A stretch of DNA of 64,000 nt from JAUNSR01 sp036655355 (lineage in GTDB: Bacteria; Bacteroidota; Bacteroidia; Bacteroidales; JAUNSR01), in contig JAVVQG010000011.1 of NCBI GenBank assembly GCA_036655355.1, positions 81,468 through 145,467 of the forward strand, given 5' to 3'. This document shows, piece after piece, positions 43,438 through 51,282 of the stretch (the stretch's first letter is position 1; every line of letters starts with the position of its first letter). The notes beneath the pieces were generated by a model, which did no database searches, had not been told where the DNA came from, and worked only from the letters and a program-made list of their open reading frames with translations. Both the position numbers and the translations under genes were made by a program.

Positions 43438-44121
43438 TTATCCGTGATGAAAAGGACAGGTAAGATCGGCCGGTTTGATCGTTTCATCCACACAGATGGT
43501 ACGCGTCACCATATCTACCAACGAGGTAACTTCATGCGAAACCATGAGAATGGTTGTGGTCTTGTTTATTTCGCGCAACAGTTCATACAATCGCTCTTCA
43601 AAACGTTTGTCGATGTACGAGTTCGGCTCATCCAACACCAACAATTTGGGATGATTGACAATCGCCCGACCCAACATCACACGCTGCATTTGTCCGCCGG
43701 ACAACGCACCGATGCTACTTTTTCGCTTCTCATACATTCCGGTCATCTGTAGCACTTCCGCTACCCTTTCACGATCGGCACGCGAGGGACGTCCAAGCAG
43801 GGATCGCTCCGAACCCATCAGTCCCGAAAGCACCACTTCCTCAACCGTTATGGGAAAATGATGGTCGATATTGTTCCGTTGCGGCAGGTATCCCATTACG
43901 ATTTCATCCACTTTTTTCCCGTGATCGAAGAAAAGGATCTCCCCTTTATACGGCTCGATCAGTCCTAAAATCGTTTTTATCAACGTGGTTTTACCCCCTC
44001 CGTTGGGACCGATGATCCCCATGAAATCGAGTTCATTGATCTCCAGATTGACATCGCGAAGCACGATACGGCCTTCGTAACCGGCACTGAGGTCTTTTAT
44101 TTCAATCAGTTTATTGTTCAT
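43438..44121 (-). CDS. Metal (zinc-type) ABC transporter ATP-binding protein
   Basis: A 227-residue ATPase of the ZnuC/MntB class. It shows Walker A GPNGGGKTT (38-46), the signature LSGGQMQR (140-147), Walker B LLVLDEP and the switch His in VSHEVTSL. Length is normal. It overlaps the end of the substrate-binding gene by 11 bp, so translation is coupled. No permease gene follows; the next gene is dprA on the other strand. The transporter must therefore use a membrane subunit encoded elsewhere, or one has been lost. Confidence 0.9.
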   Translation of the reverse strand: MNNKLIEIKDLSAGYEGRIVLRDVNLEINELDFMGIIGPNGGGKTTLIKTILGLIEPYKGEILFFDHGKKVDEIVMGYLPQRNNIDHHFPITVEEVVLSGLMGSERSLLGRPSRADRERVAEVLQMTGMYEKRKSSIGALSGGQMQRVMLGRAIVNHPKLLVLDEPNSYIDKRFEERLYELLREINKTTTILMVSHEVTSLVDMVTRTICVDETIKPADLTCPFHHG

Positions 44122-45004
44122 GCAATGATTTGGCTATTTGAATCATTTCTTCACTCCAGTTGTAACTTAAAGGGTTGATCGAAACCACCTTCGCACCCAC
44201 CTCAGAGGCAACCACCTGTGCATTCTTTTCGTCAAATTCCTGTTGGATAAACACAACCTTGGCACCTGTGGCGCGAACGCTGTCAATCATACTTTTCAGG
44301 TATTGAGCCGATGGTTCTTTCCCTTCGTTCTCAATGGCGAATTGGTTCAGATGATAATCATTCGCCAGGTAAGTGAGTGAAGGGTGATAGATCACAAAAC
44401 TGCGTGCCGGAAGGTCGGTCAACAGGGAATCCACGGTATGGGTGGTAGCATTAATCTCCTCCATCAGCCCGTTGTAGTTAGAACGGAAATAAGCGGAATC
44501 AGCCGGCGACATCTCGATAAAAGCTTTCAACATGTTGTTGGCGATGATGGCTGCGTTGCGTGGAGAGGTCCAAGTGTGCGGATCCACACCCTCTTCGCCA
44601 AGATGCTCGTGAGCATGGCCGTCTGTATGAGAACAGGTGTGGCCTTCGTTATGCAACAGATCGATGCCCTGGGAATTATCGTAGATTTTAAGATCGGGTG
44701 CAAGACGACTTAATTTATCCATCCAAGCGAGTTCGAACCCGATGTGCCCGATTTTAAAATATGCCTCGCTGTTTTCCACTTTCACCAAACTCGTCGGTGA
44801 GGGATCGAAGGATTCGGGACTACTTCCGGCCGGCACCATCACATGCACATCGAATTTATCGCCCGCTATTTTTTGTGCGAAATACTGCTGAGGAAGGATG
44901 GTAACCGTTACGGTTCGTTTCTTTTTATCGTTCACCTTGCAGGAGAAAACCATTCCAAGCAGAGAAAGCGCTGCTAGAAAAATAAATATTCTGGTAAATT
45001 TCAT
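44111..45004 (-). CDS. Zinc ABC transporter substrate-binding lipoprotein
   Basis: A 297-residue periplasmic protein of the ZnuA (cluster A-I) type. MKFTRIFIFLAALSLLGMVF then SC gives lipid attachment at Cys22. Metal ligands are in the His-rich loop HTCSHTDGHAHEHLGEE and in VDPHTWTSPRN, FVIYHPSLTYLAN and the C-terminal acidic/His region. The His-rich loop favours zinc over manganese. It overlaps the ATPase gene by 11 bp. No Zur box was recognised in the upstream gap, which contains 36-bp repeats. Confidence 0.9.
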   Translation of the reverse strand: MKFTRIFIFLAALSLLGMVFSCKVNDKKKRTVTVTILPQQYFAQKIAGDKFDVHVMVPAGSSPESFDPSPTSLVKVENSEAYFKIGHIGFELAWMDKLSRLAPDLKIYDNSQGIDLLHNEGHTCSHTDGHAHEHLGEEGVDPHTWTSPRNAAIIANNMLKAFIEMSPADSAYFRSNYNGLMEEINATTHTVDSLLTDLPARSFVIYHPSLTYLANDYHLNQFAIENEGKEPSAQYLKSMIDSVRATGAKVVFIQQEFDEKNAQVVASEVGAKVVSINPLSYNWSEEMIQIAKSLHEQ

Positions 45005-45249
45005 CCGTATAATTATTAATTATAAAATTATCTGTTGTTGATTCAAGTTACATCACGGTTGAATCACGGTTTAATGGCAGTCTCATCCACACATTGATGC
45101 AAGGGTTACGTTGTGCCAGTCAAGTCTAATCACCCCCTTATCAAGATCTTATCCCCAATGTTCGATGCGACTGTTTTTGCAACATCGCATCGGATACAAG
45201 TTTAAGCATTAATTCATTATGAATCATAAAAACCAACCGTTCACATAGT

Positions 45250-45424
45250 GATTCGACGAATCTTTTAGAAAATGAACCTTCAACCGAAGTATTCTGTAAA
45301 CGCCCAAATGAACCGTTAACCGAAATACGCTGTAAACCACCTCATGAATAGGGGGTTCGGAATCTGTTAGAACTTAAACTGTTAACCGTTGTACGCTGTA
45401 AACGCCCAAATGAACCGTTAACGC
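45250..45424. repeat. 36-bp direct repeats upstream of znuA
   Basis: AATGAACC, then GTTAACCGAAATACGCTGTA and AAC, recurs with changes at 45271, 45307, 45373 (diverged) and 45409 (cut). A flanking GAATCT-TTAGAA block is also doubled (45258, 45360). They fill much of the 413-bp gap 45005-45417 between znuA and the GNAT gene. Confidence 0.75.
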
Positions 45425-45993
45425 CCTAGTTTGGCAAAGTAATGCTTCGGTTCCGCTTTGTACACGTATTTATAAATCGGAGCCACCACTTCCTCGAAAT
45501 CGGAGTCGAGATTCAAATCACCCTGCGTCATCAACAACAACTCGAGTTCCTCTTTTTGCGGATCGTAAGGAGGCTGTATATAACGGTGATTATCCCATAA
45601 ACGGAAGCCCGCACGTTCATAGAATGAGATGCGTCGCACAGACATTTCATCTTCAGGTTTCTCAACCTCGAGGATAATCGGCATATCCAAAGTTTCGCCC
45701 AACTCCTGAAGCGTAAAGGCACCGGCGCCTCCTCCCCTTTTTTCAGGGTGCAATGCGAAATGTTCCACATACGCATAGGAGTCAAAATTCCAATAGGTAA
45801 TGAAGCCGATTGCTTCTCCCCCTTTGCGGATCACTTTAACGCGAAACGGAGTCTCTTCCTGCAAAAGCGCTAAAAGTTGACTGAACTCACGGCGCTCTTC
45901 CGGCGGAAACGAGGTAACGTAGACATCTTTGATAAAATTCATCAATTCCAAATCGGAATGATGTGCATTATGGAGTGAGAAATTCTGTTTCAT
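45418..45993 (-). CDS. GNAT-family N-acetyltransferase
   Basis: A 191-residue acetyl-CoA-dependent transferase. The motif A region AYVEHFALHPEKRGGGAGAF has the Q/R-x-x-G-x-G/A acetyl-CoA loop, preceded by GEAIGFITYWNFDS and followed by motif B-like ISFYERAGFRLWDN. The last codons reach into the 36-bp repeat region. A -7 box lies at 46040-46047, 47 bp upstream. The acceptor is not known. Confidence 0.88.
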   Translation of the reverse strand: MKQNFSLHNAHHSDLELMNFIKDVYVTSFPPEERREFSQLLALLQEETPFRVKVIRKGGEAIGFITYWNFDSYAYVEHFALHPEKRGGGAGAFTLQELGETLDMPIILEVEKPEDEMSVRRISFYERAGFRLWDNHRYIQPPYDPQKEELELLLMTQGDLNLDSDFEEVVAPIYKYVYKAEPKHYFAKLGR

Positions 45994-46039
45994 AAATCGG
46001 ATTGTATAAATATTTATTTTATAACTGTAGTTATTATTG

Positions 46040-46047
46040 CAAAAATA
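46040..46047 (-). promoter_or_regulatory. Bacteroidota -7 box of the GNAT gene
   Basis: Reads TATTTTTG then CA on the minus strand. Confidence 0.6.
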
Positions 46048-46172
46048 AAAGATGCTTACAATTTATCAGCATATTCCCCTATTTTTAATATAAAACAACC
46101 TCACAAATTCCCAAAAGCATATCAAACAGCGCTTCCTCAAAAGAAATATGTTTTAAATTATCACTTTTCGCA

Positions 46173-46203
46173 TTTGATAATGAGTAAACTATTTGTATTT
46201 TTG
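46173..46203 (+). promoter_or_regulatory. Bacteroidota promoter of the Lrp-type gene
   Basis: TTTG (46173-46176), a 19-bp spacer and TATTTTTG (46196-46203): a full -33/-7 promoter. It starts about 35 nt before the ATG. Confidence 0.7.
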
Positions 46204-46242
46204 CCGGTGTAAATTTGAAATACATATTAGAAAAACATTCAT

Positions 46243-46725
46243 ATGGGACATCATCAGTTGGATAGTCTTGATTACAAGATTCTTAAACTAATAGCAGAAA
46301 ATGCACGTATCCCTTTTTTGGAAGTAGCTCGCGAGTGTAACGTGTCTGGCGCAGCCATTCACCAACGCGTTCAAAAGCTGACCAATCTAGGCATTTTGAA
46401 AGGGTCTAAATACAGTCTTGACACCACCAAGATCGGCTATGAGACTTGTGCTTACATGGGACTTTATCTTCAGAATCCGAACGACTTCCAGGAAGTTATC
46501 GAGAAATTAAAACAGATTCCGGAAGTGGTGGAATGCCATTATACGACCGGACAGTACGATATGTTTATTAAGCTTTATGCACGCAACAACCGTCATTTGC
46601 TTCATATCATTCATACAAAGTTGCAGCCATTGGGCCTTTCAAGAAGCGAATCTTTAATCTCATTCAAAGAGGCTTTCAACAGACAGGTTCCTATTGAGGA
46701 GATTACAGAAGAGGAGGATTTCTAA
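46243..46725 (+). CDS. Lrp/AsnC-family transcriptional regulator
   Basis: A 160-residue regulator: N-terminal winged helix (LDSLDYKILKLIAENARIPF, SGAAIHQRVQKLTNLGIL) and a C-terminal RAM ligand domain (YMGLYLQNPNDFQEVIEKLK, VVECHYTTGQYDMFIKLYAR). It should respond to an amino acid. Length is normal. It is alone in its transcript, with a good promoter at 46173-46203 and a strong terminator at 46838-46880. Its targets cannot be told. Confidence 0.94.
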   Translation: MGHHQLDSLDYKILKLIAENARIPFLEVARECNVSGAAIHQRVQKLTNLGILKGSKYSLDTTKIGYETCAYMGLYLQNPNDFQEVIEKLKQIPEVVECHYTTGQYDMFIKLYARNNRHLLHIIHTKLQPLGLSRSESLISFKEAFNRQVPIEEITEEEDF

Positions 46726-46727
46726 GT

Positions 46728-46770
46728 TTTTCTATCGATCGCACGAAGCTTTTCTATCGATCGTACGATC
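46728..46770. repeat. Short direct repeat after the Lrp-type gene
   Basis: TTTTCTATCGATCG followed by C/T-ACGA occurs twice, about 22 bp apart, just after the stop codon. Confidence 0.6.
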
Positions 46771-46837
46771 TTATTCTCACTCCGGAAATGGTCCGGAATG
46801 AAAAATCGTAAGTTGCATTTTATTACCCTAAAATATG

Positions 46838-46882
46838 AAAGAGGTTGTCTGAAAATATTGTATTTTCAGACAACCTCTTTTC
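46838..46882 (+). terminator. Terminator of the Lrp-type gene
   Basis: A perfect 20-bp stem, AAAGAGGTTGTCTGAAAATA with its reverse complement, around a 3-nt loop (TTG), ending in T's. Confidence 0.88.
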
Positions 46883-46952
46883 AGTTCTGCCAAACAACGG
46901 AACGGGTAACTGATAAAAAACAGATTATATATACATAAAGTAGCCTATTACA

Positions 46953-47735
46953 ATGGAATCATTACAACAACTTCTCGAGGATGCCGTGATCTGGGCCAAA
47001 GAAGCCGGTGCGATACAACTCGCCTCTTTCAGAACATCCGATCTGGGTATAGAAACAAAATCAAGTGTACACGACGTCGTTACACGTGTAGACAAGGAGT
47101 GTGAAGCATTTCTCATTAAAAAAATCGCCGAACATTACCCTTCGCACGGCGTGTTGGGAGAAGAGAGCGGGGCACACGACCTTGAGTCCGATTGGGTTTG
47201 GGTAATCGATCCGTTAGACGGTACGGGAAATTACAGTCAGGGACTTCCCATCTATTGTGTTTCTATCGGCATCCGTTACAAAGGAGAGACACAGGTAGGC
47301 GTTGTTTATGTTCCCTATCTGAATGAACTATTTACGGCTACAAAAGAGGGAGGCGCTCATCTCAACGGTTCACCTATCCACGTTGGCAGAAAGGAGGATT
47401 TGAATCAATCCGTTCTCGCTACGGGATTCCCCTACGATAAGGATGTCAATCCCGACAACAATACCAACAATGTAGCTCGATTGATCCCGCAGATCAGGGG
47501 CCTTCGTCGCATGGGGGCGGCCGCTTATGACCTCTGTTGCGTAGCGGCCGGATTTATCGACGGATTCTGGGAATTCAACCTGCAGCCCTGGGATGTTTGT
47601 GCCGGAATTCTTATCATCCGTGAGGCGGGAGGAGAAGTTGTCGCCTATCGTCCCGATCGTAATGTATCGATTGTAGCGGGAAATCGGACGATTGTGTCAA
47701 AGATTCTGGCAAATCTGGAGGTTCCTTCTCTTTAA
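46953..47735 (+). CDS. Inositol monophosphatase family protein
   Basis: A 260-residue magnesium-dependent phosphatase of the IMPase/SuhB/CysQ group. Metal ligands are in GEESG (69-73) and the motif DPLDGTGNY (86-94), with the C-terminal WDVCAGILIIREAGGEV. The Gly in DGTGNY, where many members have N-F/Y, is slightly unusual. The substrate could be inositol phosphate, PAP or another sugar phosphate. It starts about 70 bp after the terminator of the Lrp-type gene; trpS follows after 76 bp with its own promoter. Confidence 0.92.
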   Translation: MESLQQLLEDAVIWAKEAGAIQLASFRTSDLGIETKSSVHDVVTRVDKECEAFLIKKIAEHYPSHGVLGEESGAHDLESDWVWVIDPLDGTGNYSQGLPIYCVSIGIRYKGETQVGVVYVPYLNELFTATKEGGAHLNGSPIHVGRKEDLNQSVLATGFPYDKDVNPDNNTNNVARLIPQIRGLRRMGAAAYDLCCVAAGFIDGFWEFNLQPWDVCAGILIIREAGGEVVAYRPDRNVSIVAGNRTIVSKILANLEVPSL

Positions 47736-47759
47736 AGGACTAAGTTCGTGGGATTTTTC

Positions 47760-47767
47760 TATTTTTG
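47760..47767 (+). promoter_or_regulatory. Bacteroidota -7 box of trpS
   Basis: Reads TATTTTTG then CAG; the leader of trpS would be about 40 nt. Confidence 0.62.
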
Positions 47768-47811
47768 CAGATAGAAAGAAATTGAAAATATAAATATATC
47801 AAGAGATCAAT

Positions 47812-48804
47812 ATGAAAGAAATCGTTGTAAGCGGTATCCGCTCTACCGGGAATCTTCACCTTGGCAACTATTACGGTGCGCTGAGAAACTTTATCCAGAT
47901 GCAGAATGACTACGAATGTTATTTCTTCATCGCAGATTATCACTCTTTGACTACGCATCCGGACCCGGCACAGCTTTTTCCGAATGTAAAGAGCATCCTT
48001 GCGGAATATCTTGCGGCAGGACTTGATCCTGAAAAATCAGCCATCTACATCCAAAGCGATGTTCCGGAAGTGTGTGAACTCTATACATTGCTGAATATGC
48101 ATGCCTATGTAGGTGAGCTGGAGCGCACAGTTTCTTTTAAGGATAAGATCCGTAAACAACCTGAAAATGTAAATGCTGGTTTGTTGACTTACCCGGTATT
48201 GATGGCTGCAGACATTCTTCAACACAAAGCAAATCTGGTTCCCGTTGGACAGGATCAGTTGCAGCACTTGGAGATGACTCGTAAATATGCACGTCGTTTC
48301 AATACCATTTATGGCACGGAGCTGTTCCCAGAACCGCAACCTTATAAATTCTATGGCGAACCGATTAAAATTCCGGGACTGGACGGTTCGGGTAAAATGG
48401 GTAAATCGGAAGGAAATTGCATCTACCTGACAGACGAAGATAAGGTACTTACCAAAAAAGTGATGCGCGCGGTAACTGACCAGGGACCTACCGAAATGAA
48501 CCAAACCAAACCGGAGGTGATTGAAAACCTGTTCACATTGATGCGCGTGGTTTCAGCACCGGATGTGGTTGAGCATTTCGATAACCTGTATAACAACTGC
48601 GAGATACGTTATGGCGATCTGAAGAAACAGTTGGCCGCAGACATCCTACAGGTAACCGCTCCGATTCGCGAACGTTATAACGAGATCATCAAAGATGACG
48701 AATACCTGCGCAAAGTGGCTGCGATGGGTGCTGAAAAGGCCCGTGAAAGCACACTGAAAACATTAAGCGAAGTTCGTCACGCAATGGGATTCCGTAAGTT
48801 CTGA
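47812..48804 (+). CDS. trpS: Tryptophanyl-tRNA synthetase
   Basis: Class I synthetase that charges tRNA-Trp. The 330-residue protein has the HIGH-like motif TGNLHLGNYYGA (about 11-22) and the KMSKS-like KMGKSEGNCIYL near residue 198, with DQLQHLEMTRKYARRFN between. Length is normal for the bacterial type. Its own -7 box lies at 47760-47767 and a clear terminator at 48858-48900. The tRNA-Trp it serves is encoded at 62496-62568 in this window. No T-box or leader peptide was seen. Confidence 0.97.
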   Translation: MKEIVVSGIRSTGNLHLGNYYGALRNFIQMQNDYECYFFIADYHSLTTHPDPAQLFPNVKSILAEYLAAGLDPEKSAIYIQSDVPEVCELYTLLNMHAYVGELERTVSFKDKIRKQPENVNAGLLTYPVLMAADILQHKANLVPVGQDQLQHLEMTRKYARRFNTIYGTELFPEPQPYKFYGEPIKIPGLDGSGKMGKSEGNCIYLTDEDKVLTKKVMRAVTDQGPTEMNQTKPEVIENLFTLMRVVSAPDVVEHFDNLYNNCEIRYGDLKKQLAADILQVTAPIRERYNEIIKDDEYLRKVAAMGAEKARESTLKTLSEVRHAMGFRKF

Positions 48805-48857
48805 TAGCCGCAATCAGGCTGTAGCAGATATATGAAAATGATACTTCCATAATATCG

Positions 48858-48900
48858 AGAATGGCTGTCTCAAATCCAAAGATGAGACAGCCATTCTTGC
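48858..48900 (+). terminator. Terminator of trpS
   Basis: AGAATGGCTGTCTCA pairs perfectly with TGAGACAGCCATTCT (15 bp, 10-nt loop). The T-run after it is weak. Confidence 0.8.
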
Positions 48901-48955
48901 GTTTTATCAATAACGGGTCAACTTATTTCCTTTTGCGATCCACCGACCGAAAAGG

Positions 48956-50668
48956 TTATTCACTTTTGATATTAATTTTCAACTGCTGCACTTTGCGAAA
49001 TACATCTTTGAGTGCCAACACCTCCTCCTGAGGAGTACCATTTTTCACCTTTATGGAAAAATCGCCATTAGGATCATTCCCCATCTTATTCAACAAAGCA
49101 TCTTCCAGTTCTTTTAATGTAAAATCCTTCAGAACTTTCTTTTCATTCCCCTCCATATAGGTCACCTCTATGCCCGAAAACACTTTATTGGGATCGATCG
49201 GAGCGGCTGCAGATGCTTTTGGGGTAACTACCCGAACAAGTACGGGTAATTCCTTCTCACTTAATGGAGCGCCATCGTTCTTACATTGCGATCTCGCCTG
49301 CATAAATGCTTTTTTAACGAGAGCCAGATAGTTTCGTAATATCTCAGGATTGGATCCTTGATCACATTGCACCAATAAGAATTGAGGAGTGGCTTTTCCC
49401 TCTTCCGTCACCTGCTTGGCATAGGTCACACAAAGACTGTTGCGAAGTATGCTCTCTAAATTCATTAATGCATCCGGCACCTTCTTTTGATCATAGAGGA
49501 TAGCATTCTGTGAGTTTATCAGCAAAGTATGCGTGGGTGATTTCTCTAAGGCGTGCAAGACCGAGGAATTTCCCGGAATAGCCTCCCATTTCATCATCTC
49601 TGCAGAGAAATAGTCCGTCAATTGATCTAACGACTCCTTTTTATCCGATTGAAAGACGGAAGCGATCATCGGGTCATTCACAAAGGCTTCGTTTAAGGGA
49701 TTTGTTCCGGCAAAGGCATAGCTCATTGTCAGAGCAACTGGAGCGAAAATAAAAACTTTTAATTTCGTCCAAGGATTGGTTGGTTTTTTAAGCATCATAT
49801 CGATTCTGGTTTTAAGTGGAATGTGACTAAAACCATTGGCCAATGAAAATCGGCGCGCCCCAACAGTCTTTTTCACAATTAATAATTGATATCTTTTTGC
49901 ATCACATCCGTTCTTTAAAATTGCAGCATCCACTTCGAACTCATGCATCGCTTTAAGGTCCCGTAACAAGAGCCACACACCGGGCGTAAACCAAAAAAGT
50001 ACAGTGAGCAGATTGAAATAAAACAGATCAAAGGGATGCCCTAATCGCAAATGCATTTTTTCGTGCATGAGAATCATCGAATCGGGTGATGAAAATTCTT
50101 TTTCAGAGAGAAGAATTGTTCTTCCGCAACAACATGGATCGATATCCTCGCGTGTAATCGCAAGTCGGAATCCTTCTGATCTCTCTTTTTTAGAGCGACG
50201 TATGAGTAGGGAAATTCGCACGATTACATGTAAAAGCAGGTATAGATTGAATAATAATCCGGATAGATAGAAGAGATAGAGAGCCGATTTAACCCCACCT
50301 AAAGAGATTACAAGCTTATTTAAAAAGCCGTTTTCTCCAGAAGCGAAAGAAGAGATCGTAAACAAGTCATCCCCGTTTCCGGCATCCAACTCCGGAGCGG
50401 ATTCCAAGAGATCGGATTGAGGAGTGGACTTCATGAGCTCCTGTTCTAGAAATTGAAAAGGCAACTGCAGATACGAAGGTTGCGTATCCAGTTCGATAAG
50501 CGGCAACAACAAACAAACCACACTTCCTACGAGCAATAGAAAACGGTTAAACTTGAAAAAAGTGGTTTGTTTGAATAATACACGAAACAAAATCCCGAAT
50601 GCACTCAAACAAAGTGCAGCCTTAATTATATATAGAAGAATCGTGATCATAGCAGGATCGTTTAGCAT
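48956..50668 (-). CDS. M56 (BlaR1-like) metallopeptidase sensor with ExbD-like tail
   Basis: A 570-residue inner-membrane zinc protease paired with BlaI. Helices occur at about 8-30, 40-58, 118-155 and 212-232. The zinc motif is HEKMH (202-206), with a later acidic ligand in MHEFEVDAAIL. After the last helix (about 303-320) the outside part has two ExbD/TolR-like stretches, 370-475 (TLLINSQNAILYDQKKV, QFLLVQCDQGSNPEI) and 495-568 (FTLKELEDALLNKMGNDPNG, LALKDVFRKVQQLKINI). No penicillin-binding domain is present. The start codon lies in a 13-bp tandem repeat; the ATG at 50650 (MITILLYIIK) is an alternative. The ExbD likeness is by eye only. Confidence 0.8.
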   Translation of the reverse strand: MLNDPAMITILLYIIKAALCLSAFGILFRVLFKQTTFFKFNRFLLLVGSVVCLLLPLIELDTQPSYLQLPFQFLEQELMKSTPQSDLLESAPELDAGNGDDLFTISSFASGENGFLNKLVISLGGVKSALYLFYLSGLLFNLYLLLHVIVRISLLIRRSKKERSEGFRLAITREDIDPCCCGRTILLSEKEFSSPDSMILMHEKMHLRLGHPFDLFYFNLLTVLFWFTPGVWLLLRDLKAMHEFEVDAAILKNGCDAKRYQLLIVKKTVGARRFSLANGFSHIPLKTRIDMMLKKPTNPWTKLKVFIFAPVALTMSYAFAGTNPLNEAFVNDPMIASVFQSDKKESLDQLTDYFSAEMMKWEAIPGNSSVLHALEKSPTHTLLINSQNAILYDQKKVPDALMNLESILRNSLCVTYAKQVTEEGKATPQFLLVQCDQGSNPEILRNYLALVKKAFMQARSQCKNDGAPLSEKELPVLVRVVTPKASAAAPIDPNKVFSGIEVTYMEGNEKKVLKDFTLKELEDALLNKMGNDPNGDFSIKVKNGTPQEEVLALKDVFRKVQQLKINIKSE

Positions 50669-50709
50669 GGTTATTTAACACGGTTATTTAACACGGTCGT
50701 TTAGCATGG
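50658..50709. repeat. 13-bp tandem repeat over the start of the second M56 gene
   Basis: Four exact-length units: TCGTTTAGCATGG, TTATTTAACACGG, TTATTTAACACGG, TCGTTTAGCATGG. The outer pair is identical and so is the inner pair. The first contains the M56 ATG (minus). The fourth holds another ATG opening a seven-codon frame (MLNDRVK-stop). Confidence 0.88.
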
Positions 50710-50735
50710 ACATTAAGAGTATGCTCTTAGCTGCG

Positions 50736-51110
50736 TCATTTTGAATTGTTCTCAATCCTTTTGATCAACTCTTTGAGTTCATCGACAGACAATGCATCCT
50801 CTTCTATAAATGAAGATACCACATTCGTAAATGAGTTATCGAAAAAGCGACTCACCACCTCCCCGATCGCGGAACGTTTGTATTCGCGTCGACTCAGTTT
50901 CGCAAAATACTGATACGTATTCCCGAACTGTTTATAATCCACAAAGCCTTTCTCCTCCAAGCCTCTCACCAACGTGGAAATTGTATTATAATGCGGTTTG
51001 GGATCCTCATAAAAGGATAATATTTCACGTACAAACAACGGTCCGTTTTCCCAAAAGAAACTCATGATCTCTTCCTCTTTGGGCGTCAGTCTTTTCTGTA
51101 TCATAATCAT
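50736..51110 (-). CDS. BlaI/MecI-family transcriptional repressor, locus 2
   Basis: A 124-residue repressor from MIMIQKRLTPKEEEIMSFFW. Winged helix about 8-75 (VREILSFYEDPKPHYNTIST, LVRGLEEKGFVDYKQFG) and a helical C-terminal dimer part. The open frame reaches 51131, but the -7 box at 51129-51136 overlaps that ATG, so translation must begin at 51110 or 51104. It precedes the ExbD-tailed M56 gene by 67 bp, most of which is the 13-bp repeat. Two copies of AACTA-N7-TAGTT upstream are its likely operators. Confidence 0.9.
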   Translation of the reverse strand: MIMIQKRLTPKEEEIMSFFWENGPLFVREILSFYEDPKPHYNTISTLVRGLEEKGFVDYKQFGNTYQYFAKLSRREYKRSAIGEVVSRFFDNSFTNVVSSFIEEDALSVDELKELIKRIENNSK

Positions 51111-51128
51111 TGGTATTTGATGGTATTT

Positions 51129-51136
51129 CAAATTTA
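51129..51136 (-). promoter_or_regulatory. Bacteroidota -7 box of BlaI-M56 operon 2
   Basis: Reads TAAATTTG on the minus strand. The start site near 51123 rules out the first in-frame ATG of blaI. Confidence 0.6.
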
Positions 51137-51157
51137 GAAAATCAAAATCACATAAAC

Positions 51158-51195
51158 AACTAAAGCGACTAGTTAATCAACTACTATTATTAGTT
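51158..51195. promoter_or_regulatory. Paired inverted-repeat operators of BlaI, locus 2
   Basis: AACTA-N7-TAGTT occurs at 51158-51174 and again at 51179-51195, centres 21 bp apart (two helical turns), just upstream of the -7 box. Spacing and number are like the pair at locus 1, while the half-site differs. Confidence 0.65.
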
Positions 51196-51233
51196 ATTAA
51201 CAATTAGCAGGATCATATCCAACTTCCGGACAC

Positions 51234-51266
51234 AAAAAAAGGGCACCCTTACGGATGCCCTTTTTA
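51234..51266 (-). terminator. Terminator of the rpoBC operon
   Basis: AAAAAGGGCA pairs with TGCCCTTTTT (10 bp, 10-nt loop), with a T-run on the minus strand, 17 bp after the rpoC stop. Confidence 0.9.
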
Positions 51267-51282
51267 TATGATGTTATTGATA

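Noticed and set aside
45250..45424. CRISPR array
   Set aside because: Repeats are directly adjacent or diverged, with no unique spacers of constant length, and there are no cas genes in the window. The same holds for the other tandem repeats.
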